Assembly: GCA_031268525.1 (NCBI GenBank)
Contig: JAIRXA010000179.1
Location: forward strand, 1 to 7,394
DNA length: 7,394 nt
DNA from: Coriobacteriales bacterium
Lineage (GTDB): Bacteria; Actinomycetota; Coriobacteriia; Coriobacteriales; UBA8131
Direction of reading: 5' to 3'
This document shows, one piece after another, positions 1 through 6,293 of this stretch; the stretch's first letter is position 1, and each line of letters opens with the position of its first letter. The position numbers and the translations under genes are program-made. Below the pieces are notes generated by a model. That model was not told the DNA's origin, did not search any database, and saw nothing but the letters and a program-made list of their open reading frames with translations.

Positions 1-1793
1 CCGTGTGTGACAAAGGTGTCGGGTATGCCGATTGTCAGAACCCGCGGTTGCGAAATGGCGAGATGGGCGAGCTCCTCTAACACTGCCGAACCAAAGCCGC
101 CAATGGTCGTACCTTCCTCAAGCGTGACGATCAGCGGTGCTGCGGCCGCGGCACGCACGGCCTCCCCATCGAGGGGCTTGACCCAGAGCATGTTATAGAC
201 GCCTGCCTGAACCCCTGTCGCAGCAAGCAGCTCGGCTACCTCAAGTGCAGGGCGAACCATCCGCCCAAGCGCCAACAGGCTGACGTCTGCTCCCTCTCGC
301 AGACAGATCGCCTTACCGAGCGGCAGAAATCTGGGCTCTCTATTCGCGACCGCCAATACGGTCTTTCCGCGCGGGTAACGGATGGCCATCGGGCCCTCAT
401 CAAAGTTCAGGGCCGTATGCAGTGCGTCTTGCAGCTGCTCTGCGTCGGCAGGCGCGACGAGACGCATTCCCGGTATCTGGCGTAGATACGCAAGGTCAAA
501 CAGGCCATGATGCGTCGTGCCATCCTCGCCGACCAGACCGGCGCGATCCACACAGAAGACAACATGCTGTTTCTGCAGGGCGACATTGGTCACCAGTTGA
601 TCGAAGGCGCGCTGCAGGAAGGTCGAGTAGATGGCGACGACAGGGAGCTTTCCTCCGAGGGCAAGGCCCGCCGCCAAAGCGACGGCATGCTCCTCGGCGA
701 TGCCAACGTCGAAGAAGCGCTCCGGATGGCGCGCGGCAAAGCTCGCCAAGCCGGTGCCATCGGCCATGGCTGCCGTGATGGCGACGAGTTCTGGCCGTGT
801 CTCGGCCTCGGCCAGCAGGGCCTGTGAAAAAACCGCCGTGAAGCTTGGCATATCATCCGATGCCTGTGCAAGCTCTCCGGTATCGGGGGCATAGCCGCCG
901 ACCCCGTGAAAGATATCCGGTCGTTGCTCGGCGGGAGTATAGCCCCGCCCCTTCTGAGTCACGGCATGGACAAGCACCGGCCCTGTCGCGCTGCGCGCAG
1001 TCTTGAGCGCCTCAATCAGAACACTGGTATTGTGGCCGTCAATCGGCCCAACATAGGTGATGCCCATATCCTCGAAAAAGGTTCCGGGAACGACGAGTTT
1101 TTTGACCGATTCCTTGGCCGTCTCGCCAGCGTTGACGAGAAAACGCCCAACGCGTCCTGCTGCGCCAAGACGATCCTCCACCGTATCACGCAAGGCGGTG
1201 TATGACTTACTCATTCGGATCTTCGCGAGATGCAGCGACAGCGCGCCGACATTGCGTGAGATGGACATCTCATTGTCATTGAGCACGATGGTCAGCCGAG
1301 TACCCGCCTGCCCAATTTGGTTAAGCGCCTCAAAGGCCAGGCCGCCGGACAATGACGCATCCCCTATCAGGGCGATGACCTCCTCATCACGTCCATCGAG
1401 GTCGCGCGCCAGAGCGAGCCCCAAAGCGATGGACAGGGAATCCGAGGCATGGCCGGAATCGTGCGTATCGTAAGGGCTCTCCTCGCGTCGCGTAAAACCC
1501 GCGAGCCCACCAAAACAGCGCAGGGTATCAAAGACCTTATCACGACCCGTGAGCAATTTGTGGGCATAGGACTGATGTCCAACGTCGAAGACGAGCTTGT
1601 CGGTGGGGAGGTCGTAGACGGCATGAAGCGCAAGTATGATCTCCACGGCCCCAAGACTGGATGCGAGGTGACCACCGTTCGTAGAGGTCACCTCGATCAG
1701 GCGTGCGCGAAGCGCGGCAGCAAGGGCCTGTAACTGCCGAGCATCAAAGTTGGCAAGTTCAGCTGCCGTTGGTATGTACAGATCCGGCGTCAT
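1..1793 (-). CDS. dxs: 1-deoxy-D-xylulose-5-phosphate synthase, C-terminus cut by window edge
   Basis: Dxs joins pyruvate and glyceraldehyde-3-phosphate, using thiamine diphosphate, to make DXP, the first step of the MEP isoprenoid pathway and a precursor for thiamine and pyridoxal; it is cytosolic. I translated 597 uninterrupted codons. Visible landmarks are GGHLASSLG (residues 40-48, with H42 matching the catalytic histidine), GDASLSGG (144-151) followed by LNDNEMSIS (171-179) as the cofactor-binding region, IAEEHA (E367, catalytic glutamate), YSTFLQRAFDQL (389-400), DRAGLVGEDGTTHHG (416-430) and RYPRG (472-476). The family is usually about 620-640 residues, so roughly 25-40 are missing beyond base 1. 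The ATG at 1793 places the conserved N-terminal helix normally; a weak GAGAGAG lies just upstream. The start overlaps the end of xseB by 35 bases, suggesting coupled translation. The cofactor motif has GDA where GDG is usual. The assignment is very secure. Confidence 0.97.
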   Translation of the reverse strand, partial: MTPDLYIPTAAELANFDARQLQALAAALRARLIEVTSTNGGHLASSLGAVEIILALHAVYDLPTDKLVFDVGHQSYAHKLLTGRDKVFDTLRCFGGLAGFTRREESPYDTHDSGHASDSLSIALGLALARDLDGRDEEVIALIGDASLSGGLAFEALNQIGQAGTRLTIVLNDNEMSISRNVGALSLHLAKIRMSKSYTALRDTVEDRLGAAGRVGRFLVNAGETAKESVKKLVVPGTFFEDMGITYVGPIDGHNTSVLIEALKTARSATGPVLVHAVTQKGRGYTPAEQRPDIFHGVGGYAPDTGELAQASDDMPSFTAVFSQALLAEAETRPELVAITAAMADGTGLASFAARHPERFFDVGIAEEHAVALAAGLALGGKLPVVAIYSTFLQRAFDQLVTNVALQKQHVVFCVDRAGLVGEDGTTHHGLFDLAYLRQIPGMRLVAPADAEQLQDALHTALNFDEGPMAIRYPRGKTVLAVANREPRFLPLGKAICLREGADVSLLALGRMVRPALEVAELLAATGVQAGVYNMLWVKPLDGEAVRAAAAAPLIVTLEEGTTIGGFGSAVLEELAHLAISQPRVLTIGIPDTFVTH

Positions 1794-2067
1794 CGGCTCT
1801 CTCGTCAGTATCCGCGCTCTGCGTTTCGTTGACATCTACACGGTCAGTCTCCGCAGTCGCTTCTGTCGTGATATCCCCCTGCAGACTCGCCAATTCCTCG
1901 GTCGAGAAATCCGTACGATCTATCATCTCAGCACAGATGCCACCGAGTCGAAGCGCCTCCTCATAGAGGTCGAGGCTCTTCTCGAGAGGAATGTCCTTTG
2001 ATCTGACCTGAACGACAATTTCTTCAAGGCGTTCGCGAACTCGCATATAAGAACCCTGATTATCCAT
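1759..2067 (-). CDS. xseB: Exodeoxyribonuclease VII small subunit
   Basis: XseB is the small helical subunit that assembles on XseA to form exonuclease VII, which degrades single-stranded DNA in the cytosol. The protein is 102 residues. Residues 8-60 carry the family pattern: RVRERLEEIV, then PLEKSLDLYEEAL, then a cysteine-containing helix. Most family members are 60-90 residues. Here the extra length is a polar, acidic tail (about residues 62-102) rich in T, E, D, A and S, with no recognised domain; its last codons overlap the start of dxs. The ATG at 2067 is supported by AAGAAGG ending 6 bases upstream. The gene lies 35 bases after nusB. No xseA is next to it, although the two are often adjacent, so the large subunit must be encoded elsewhere. 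The call is confident from the helix pattern and the gene order. Confidence 0.9.
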   Translation of the reverse strand: MDNQGSYMRVRERLEEIVVQVRSKDIPLEKSLDLYEEALRLGGICAEMIDRTDFSTEELASLQGDITTEATAETDRVDVNETQSADTDERADDAGSVHTNGS

Positions 2068-2102
2068 GAATCGCCTTCTTCTTCATCTCGTGTCAACCTG
2101 TA

Positions 2103-2522
2103 TCATCTCGACGCTATTCTGCCGAGCACACCGTTCACAAACCGCGGTGAATCGTCCTCGCCGCCAAAATCCTTGGCAAGCTCAACCGCCTCATTGATAC
2201 TCACGCTTGAGGGCACGTCTTCACAGTAAAGCATCTCAAAGGTTGCCAGGCTCAAGATGCTGCGGTCGACTAAGGGCATTCGATTGAGTGACCAGTTCTC
2301 AGAGGTGGAAGCTATCAAGCTATCAAGTTCCTCACGGTGTGCCCTGACGCCGTTGAGCAGGCATCGCGTATAGTCACAGGGCAAGCCAAGCTCTTCCACA
2401 TACAGAGCCTCGTCGAGGATCACGTCGGTGCCCACGCCGGTGATTTCGCTGGCAAACAGCAGTTGCAGGGCCTTGCGGCGTGCCGAACTGCGAGCCTTAT
2501 GTATACCGGGCTGTCGCGCCAT
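2103..2522 (-). CDS. nusB: Transcription antitermination factor NusB
   Basis: NusB binds the boxA sequence of ribosomal RNA leaders together with NusE (ribosomal protein S10) and helps RNA polymerase read through rRNA operons. The protein is 139 residues, normal for the family. An arginine-rich start (RSSARRKALQLLFASE, residues 11-26) corresponds to the RNA-binding helix. The family signatures ENWSLNRMPLVDRSIL (75-90), SINEAVELAKDFGGEDDSPRFVNGVLG (108-134) and a conserved helix ending in LNGVRAHREELD (56-67) follow. An upstream in-frame start at 2591 exists, but ATG 2522 gives the conserved N-terminus and has GGAG ending 5 bases upstream, formed by the last codons of the preceding Asp23-family gene. 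The two genes are separated by only 2 bases, so translation is likely coupled. No anomalies are seen. Confidence 0.96.
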   Translation of the reverse strand: MARQPGIHKARSSARRKALQLLFASEITGVGTDVILDEALYVEELGLPCDYTRCLLNGVRAHREELDSLIASTSENWSLNRMPLVDRSILSLATFEMLYCEDVPSSVSINEAVELAKDFGGEDDSPRFVNGVLGRIASR

Positions 2523-2524
2523 GT

Positions 2525-2878
2525 CTACTCCGGAAACTGTATCCCGGCCACAAAGACATCGACAGCGCCGACCGACACACCCACCTGGCACTCAAGCGTC
2601 TCGACAACCGTCTTGCGGATCTGCTCAGCGACATCCTGAAGACGATAGCCATAAAAGATATGCACCTGTACCGTCACCACGATCTCGCCGCTCTCATCAG
2701 CAGTAATCAAAACCCCCTGCGAGGGATACCGTCGGTTGAAAGCCGAAATGATGCCACCAGAAATGGTCGGAGCTCCAACCTGTGAAACACCCTCAACCGC
2801 AACGACTGCCGCCGAGATGATAGCCTCAACGACCCCGGGGGCAATGGTCAGCCCTTCGATGGAGAAACGCTCATCCAT
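2525..2878 (-). CDS. Asp23/Gls24 family protein (YqhY-like)
   Basis: This is a 117-residue member of the Asp23/Gls24 family (DUF322). Members are small, envelope-linked or cytosolic proteins of poorly defined function. The B. subtilis homologue in the same position, YqhY between accC and nusB, has been tied to control of lipid synthesis and acetyl-CoA carboxylase. Family features seen are an opening phrase of the GLTIAPGVVEAIISAAVVAVEGVSQV type (residues 9-34), a central beta pattern VLITADESGEIVVTVQVHIFYGYRL (about 55-79), a helix VAEQIRKTVVETLE, and the closing VGAVDVFVAGIQF. No signal peptide or membrane segment is visible. ATG 2878 is preferred because AGAGG lies 6 bases upstream. A TTG 57 bases earlier would add a basic leader without a well-spaced ribosome site. 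Its place directly after accC fits a role near fatty acid synthesis, but that is an inference from context. Confidence 0.88.
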   Translation of the reverse strand: MDERFSIEGLTIAPGVVEAIISAAVVAVEGVSQVGAPTISGGIISAFNRRYPSQGVLITADESGEIVVTVQVHIFYGYRLQDVAEQIRKTVVETLECQVGVSVGAVDVFVAGIQFPE

Positions 2879-2963
2879 GTCAATCCTCTTTCCGTTCGGT
2901 ACGCTCCTTGAGCTCCTTTTACTCGTTACGCCCAATCCTTTCGACGCATGGGGGTTTTGCTTT
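2871..2963 (-). promoter_or_regulatory. accC–Asp23 gap with repeated Shine-Dalgarno-like tracts
   Basis: This 85-base gap is the longest within the packed part of the operon. On the minus strand it holds three purine-rich tracts: AAAAGGAG, then AAGGAG, then AAAGAGG. The last is 6 bases from ATG 2878 and decides the start of the Asp23-family gene. I see no convincing -10/-35 pair and no hairpin followed by a T-run, so readthrough from accC is the simplest reading. The two upstream tracts have no start codon at suitable spacing. Confidence 0.45.
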
Positions 2964-4310
2964 CTAGAGCCCGAAGTGCGTCTCGATGAAATCAGTGTAC
3001 ACTACCCCATCCGCAAAGTCCGGCTCATCCAGAACACGCAGATGGAAGGGGATGGTGGTCTGTATGCCCTCAATCACAAGCTCCTGCAAAGCCCGCCTGC
3101 CTCGCGCGATGGCCTCAGCGCGGTCAACACCCCAGACAATGAGCTTGGCGATCAGTGAATCATAGCTCGGCGGCACGGTATAACCCTGATAGATATGGGT
3201 ATCGACACGCACGCCGGGACCCCCTGGGAGTCTGAGTGCCGTAATGGTACCGGGGCTCGGCCAGAAATGCCTGTCCGGATCCTCGGCATTGATGCGGAAT
3301 TCGATGGCGTGGCACAGCGGCGCCAAAGGCGCACGATCGCAAAAACTGATCGCCTCACCAGCGGCGATGCGTATCTGCTCTTTGATGAGATCGGTGTCGG
3401 TGATGGTCTCGGTGACCGGATGCTCAACCTGTATACGAGTGTTCATCTCCATGAAGTAGAAGTTGCCTTCGGTGTCGAGCAGGAATTCGACGGTTCCCGC
3501 ACCGACGTAGGATACCTCCCGTACCGCTCGAAGCGCCGTCTCGCCCATTCGGGCACGCAGCTTGGGCGTCAATGCGGGAGAGGGAGCTTCCTCGAGCAGC
3601 TTTTGATGACGCCGCTGGATTGAGCAGTCACGCTCGCAAAGGTGTACCGCATTGCCCTGAGTGTCGGCGAGCACCTGTATCTCCACATGCCGTGGCTTGA
3701 GCAGATATTTCTCCAGATAGACCTCGTCATTGGCAAAGGCGGCCGCGGCCTCGGTCTTTGCCGCGATGAAAGCGGATTCCAAGCTTGCCTCGTCCTCAAC
3801 GACGCGCATTCCCTTGCCACCGCCGCCAGCGCTCGCCTTGATGAGCACCGGATAGCCAACCACGGCAGCGAAACGGACGGCCTGGGATACGTCGGTGACC
3901 GGCCCGTCCGAACCGGGTACGGTAGGTACGCCGATACGCGCCATCGTCGCCCGCGCGATGTTCTTGTCGCCCATCATCTCGATAGCCTGAGCTGTCGGAC
4001 CGATGAAAACGAGATCGTTGTCAGCACAGGCTCGCGCGAAGGTGGCATTCTCCGCAAGAAAGCCATACCCGGGATGAATCGCCTGAGCGCCATGCGAGGT
4101 AGCTGCTCCGATAATCGCCGACATATTCAGATAGGACTGTGCCGAAGGGGTCGGTCCAATGCAGACCGCCTCGTCGGCCAGCCTGACCGCCAGGGTATCG
4201 CGGTCGGCATCGGAGTACACGACCACACTGGTCACGCCGAGCTCGCGCAGGGCACGCACGATACGCACAGCCACCTCGCCCCTGTTGGCTATCAGAACCT
4301 TGCCGAACAT
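2964..4310 (-). CDS. accC: Biotin carboxylase subunit (AccC / PycA type)
   Basis: This is the ATP-dependent biotin carboxylase, which carboxylates the biotin on a carrier protein using bicarbonate. The protein is 448 residues, almost the length of E. coli AccC, with no extra domains. The N-terminal domain begins MFGKVLIANRGEVAVRI. The ATP-grasp region has GDK (K115), LIKAS (K158) and the glycine-rich loop AGGGGKGMR (161-169). The catalytic region has ERDCSIQRRHQK (226-237) and EMNTRIQVEHPVTE (288-301). The C-terminal domain has RINAEDP and GYTVPPSYDSLIAKL. ATG 4310 is chosen because it gives the exact family N-terminus; upstream in-frame codons do not match. It starts 4 bases after the stop of the carboxyltransferase–AccB fusion, so the two are almost certainly cotranslated partners. 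Sequence alone does not show whether it serves pyruvate carboxylase, acetyl-CoA carboxylase or both; context favours both. Confidence 0.97.
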   Translation of the reverse strand: MFGKVLIANRGEVAVRIVRALRELGVTSVVVYSDADRDTLAVRLADEAVCIGPTPSAQSYLNMSAIIGAATSHGAQAIHPGYGFLAENATFARACADNDLVFIGPTAQAIEMMGDKNIARATMARIGVPTVPGSDGPVTDVSQAVRFAAVVGYPVLIKASAGGGGKGMRVVEDEASLESAFIAAKTEAAAAFANDEVYLEKYLLKPRHVEIQVLADTQGNAVHLCERDCSIQRRHQKLLEEAPSPALTPKLRARMGETALRAVREVSYVGAGTVEFLLDTEGNFYFMEMNTRIQVEHPVTETITDTDLIKEQIRIAAGEAISFCDRAPLAPLCHAIEFRINAEDPDRHFWPSPGTITALRLPGGPGVRVDTHIYQGYTVPPSYDSLIAKLIVWGVDRAEAIARGRRALQELVIEGIQTTIPFHLRVLDEPDFADGVVYTDFIETHFGL

Positions 4311-4314
4311 GCGC

Positions 4315-4782
4315 TCAACCCGCCAGGGGTTCAAGATAAAAGAGCACGGTACCATACTCAACAGGCATGGTGTTCTCGATACAGACTTCGCGGATGGTGC
4401 CCATCTGTTCGGCAGTGATTTCGTTCATCAACTTCATCGCTTCAACGATGCAAAGCGCCTGACCGGCGGTCACCTCGTCGCCGACCTCAACGAAAGCCGG
4501 CGCATCGGGTGAGGGGGCAGCATAGAAGGTACCCACCATCGGCGAAGTAACGGGCAGCCAGGTGGCGGGACGATTGACGCTGTCATCTACGCTGGGGGTG
4601 GCTTTGTGCATATCAGGCACGGTCTCGGTTGACGCAAGGGGGCTCGCGTTCAGCGTCTCGGCGATACCTCCCTGCCCCGGTGCACGCACGGTAATCTTTG
4701 CGCCCGCTTCCTCCACCGTCACTTCACCGATGCCACTTTCCTGCACGGCCTTGATCAGTTCCTTGATTTGTCCCATATCCAC
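4315..4782 (-). CDS. accB: Probable free AccB made from an internal start within the fusion gene
   Basis: A second start inside the fusion frame would give a free biotin carboxyl carrier protein of 155 residues, almost exactly the size of E. coli AccB. It would begin (M)DMGQIKELIKAVQESGIGEV, which matches the usual AccB N-terminus. A flexible linker (about residues 35-75) leads to the biotinyl domain, with the biotin lysine at K117 in EAMKLM. The evidence for the start is a strong AAGGAGG followed after 8 bases by GTG 4782, at the boundary where AccB homology begins. Such a product could supply acetyl-CoA carboxylase (carboxylase AccC plus an AccA/AccD pair encoded elsewhere) while the fused form serves pyruvate carboxylase. 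It could also be a relic of two genes that fused. Use of this start is inferred; the signal itself is directly visible. Confidence 0.55.
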   Translation of the reverse strand: MDMGQIKELIKAVQESGIGEVTVEEAGAKITVRAPGQGGIAETLNASPLASTETVPDMHKATPSVDDSVNRPATWLPVTSPMVGTFYAAPSPDAPAFVEVGDEVTAGQALCIVEAMKLMNEITAEQMGTIREVCIENTMPVEYGTVLFYLEPLAG

Positions 4783-6177
4783 GTTCTGTTCCTCCTTCGT
4801 ACCGGCAGCTTCGCCCTCCAACAAGAAATCGGTCTTCTCGGAGGTACGGTGCTTTGAGAGATAGGTTTTGGCCTCGACCGGGAACAGCGCCCACATCAAG
4901 ACATCTTCCTCGCTGTGCGCCAGCTCGCCCGCTTCGGCCTCAACCTCCGCGTAGGTAGTGGTCACAAGACTGCTCGGAGGCGTATCGGCATCGAGAGGCT
5001 CGCTGGCCCCGAGAACCTTCTTAACGATGTCGGGATCAAGCGGACCGGGCGCCTTGCCATAAGAGCCCGCGACATAGTCTCTCATTTCGGTTGAGATGAC
5101 GCTCCAGCGCTTGCCGGTCAGCACATTGAAGACCGCCTGAGTTCCAACGATCTGCGACATCGGCGTGACAAGCGGTGGATAGCCCACCTCGGCACGCACG
5201 CGCGGTATCTCCTCCATGACGTCTGGCAGGCGATTTGATGCCTTTTGTATCTCCAGCTGGCTGACCAGGTTGCTCATCATGCCGCCCGGCACCTGATGCG
5301 AATAGACCTGCATATGAATCAGCGAGCTGACGCCGCGCTTGTAATGACCGCGCTCTCGCACGCCCTCCCAGTACTGGGCGATCTCAAAGAGCAGATCGAG
5401 ATCCAGGCCGGTGTCGTAGCCGCTCTCGCGCAGAGCCGCAACGACCATCTCGACCGCTGGCTGTGAGTTGCCAAAGGCCAGGGGCGCACTCGCGGTATCG
5501 ACGATGGCGGCACCAGCCTCGGCGGCCTTGAGATAGTTGGCCGGCGCCATACCACCGACGTAATGACAGTGCATGTGTACCGGCAGACCGATCTGCTCCT
5601 TGAACGCTTTGACCAGCCGTTCGGTACGGTAGGGCGTGAGCATGCCCGCCATATCCTTGATGCAGATGGAATCCGCTCCAAGGTCCTTGAGATTCTGTCC
5701 ATACTCGATGAAGCTGTCCAGCGTATGCACGGGGCTCATCGTGTAGGAGATTGCGCCCTCAAAGTGCGCGTCGGCGGCCTTGATGGCCTCGGCACAGTCC
5801 ACGACATTGCGAATATCATTCAGTGCGTCGAACACGCGAAACACGTCGATGCCGTTACGATGGGACGCCTTGATGAAGCGGCTGACGATCTCTCGAGAAT
5901 AATGGTGATAACCCACGAGGTTCTGGCCGCGAACGAGCATCGCAAGCGGCGTATTCGGACAGTGTCGCTTGATGGTGCGCAGACGCTCCCAGGGGTTTTC
6001 ATCAAGAAAGCGCAGGCAGGTGTCGAAGGTCGCACCACCCCAGGATTCGATGGCCCAGTAGCCAACCTTGTCCATCTTCGGCAGAATCGGCAGCATGTCT
6101 CCAATCTGCATCCGGGTTGCCCAGAGGCTTTGATGGGCATCGCGGATGGTCGTATCCATGATATGTAGAGTTCTCAT
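4315..6177 (-). CDS. Pyruvate carboxylase-type carboxyltransferase fused to AccB biotin carrier
   Basis: This 620-residue fusion is predicted to move CO2 from carboxybiotin to pyruvate, giving oxaloacetate. Residues 1 to about 275 form the carboxyltransferase barrel: DTTIRDAHQSLWATR (8-22), ESWGGATFD, RGQNLVGYHHY (83-93), RVFDALND (114-121), KDMAG with K174 at the carboxylated-lysine position, and the metal-binding HMHCH (201-205). About 290-440 is the PYC/OADA conserved domain (VPGGMMSNLVSQL, TPMSQIVGTQAVFNVL). From about 466 comes a whole AccB: an N-terminal helix like that of AccB, a linker rich in T, S and P, and a biotinyl domain with TSPMVGTFY and EAMKLM (biotin lysine K582). In related OadA and PycB proteins the carrier is a different, shorter domain. 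ATG 6177 has GGGAGGT upstream; an in-frame GTG at 6183 overlaps that site. With accC directly downstream, an ATP-using pyruvate carboxylase is more likely than a decarboxylase. No membrane subunits of a sodium-pump decarboxylase are present. Confidence 0.92.
   Translation of the reverse strand: MRTLHIMDTTIRDAHQSLWATRMQIGDMLPILPKMDKVGYWAIESWGGATFDTCLRFLDENPWERLRTIKRHCPNTPLAMLVRGQNLVGYHHYSREIVSRFIKASHRNGIDVFRVFDALNDIRNVVDCAEAIKAADAHFEGAISYTMSPVHTLDSFIEYGQNLKDLGADSICIKDMAGMLTPYRTERLVKAFKEQIGLPVHMHCHYVGGMAPANYLKAAEAGAAIVDTASAPLAFGNSQPAVEMVVAALRESGYDTGLDLDLLFEIAQYWEGVRERGHYKRGVSSLIHMQVYSHQVPGGMMSNLVSQLEIQKASNRLPDVMEEIPRVRAEVGYPPLVTPMSQIVGTQAVFNVLTGKRWSVISTEMRDYVAGSYGKAPGPLDPDIVKKVLGASEPLDADTPPSSLVTTTYAEVEAEAGELAHSEEDVLMWALFPVEAKTYLSKHRTSEKTDFLLEGEAAGTKEEQNVDMGQIKELIKAVQESGIGEVTVEEAGAKITVRAPGQGGIAETLNASPLASTETVPDMHKATPSVDDSVNRPATWLPVTSPMVGTFYAAPSPDAPAFVEVGDEVTAGQALCIVEAMKLMNEITAEQMGTIREVCIENTMPVEYGTVLFYLEPLAG
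4780..4797 (-). promoter_or_regulatory. Internal ribosome binding site and GTG start for AccB
   Basis: On the minus strand, AAGGAGG at 4797-4791 is followed by eight bases and then GTG (4782-4780), in frame with the fusion. An ATG (4776-4774) two codons later is an alternative start at longer spacing. Both match and spacing are as good as any gene start in the window. The CAG codon at 4788-4786, between the Shine-Dalgarno and the GTG, is one transition away from TAG. Confidence 0.65.
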
Positions 6178-6188
6178 AGGCACCTCCC
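6175..6188 (-). promoter_or_regulatory. Ribosome binding site deciding the fusion-gene start
   Basis: GGGAGGT (6188-6182 on the minus strand) is followed by ATG 6177. The GTG at 6183 lies within the Shine-Dalgarno itself, so translation should begin at the ATG, removing two residues from the longest reading frame. Confidence 0.8.
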
Positions 6189-6202
6189 GGCGCTCGCAAC
6201 GA

Positions 6203-6227
6203 GGGACTGACGGGGACTGACGGGGAC
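6203..6227 (+). repeat. 10-base tandem repeat, 2.5 copies
   Basis: GGGACTGACG occurs twice in perfect tandem and is followed by a partial copy, GGGAC. It lies in the leader just upstream of the fusion gene, about 26 bases before its start. No gene overlaps it. The core GGGGACT also appears in the repeat in moeA at the right edge. Confidence 0.8.
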
Positions 6228-6256
6228 ATGGGCGAGATCAGAAAGCCTCCGAAACG

Positions 6257-6276
6257 TGCCAACTGGCAATCTGCCA
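6257..6276. promoter_or_regulatory. Three alternating TGCCA/TGGCA half-sites, possible operator or leader stem
   Basis: TGCCA-AC-TGGCA-ATC-TGCCA forms two overlapping palindromes. It lies between the candidate promoters of the fusion gene and its start, so it could be a downstream operator or part of leader RNA structure. The arrangement is directly visible; the function is a guess, and no specific regulator is recognised. Confidence 0.35.
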
Positions 6277-6293
6277 ACCCGTGTGCTACAAAG

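Noticed and set aside
2523..2591. Longer NusB from an upstream start
   Set aside because: The added residues are cysteine- and arginine-rich with no family match, and they lie inside the Asp23-family gene.
2879..2935. TTG start adding 19 residues to the Asp23-family protein
   Set aside because: The purine tract upstream sits directly against the TTG with no spacing. The ATG at 2878 has a well-spaced AGAGG and matches the family start.
3642..4418. 258-codon open frame on the plus strand opposite accC
   Set aside because: It mirrors a strongly conserved accC on the other strand and its translation resembles no known family. It is a shadow of GC-rich coding sequence.
5563..6168. 201-codon open frame on the plus strand opposite the carboxyltransferase
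   Set aside because: The opposite strand is a conserved enzyme in a single uninterrupted frame. No ribosome site or family similarity supports this one.
4315..6177. Oxaloacetate decarboxylase sodium pump alpha subunit
   Set aside because: The barrel is related, but no membrane beta or gamma subunits are nearby, and a biotin carboxylase follows directly, which points to ATP-driven carboxylation.
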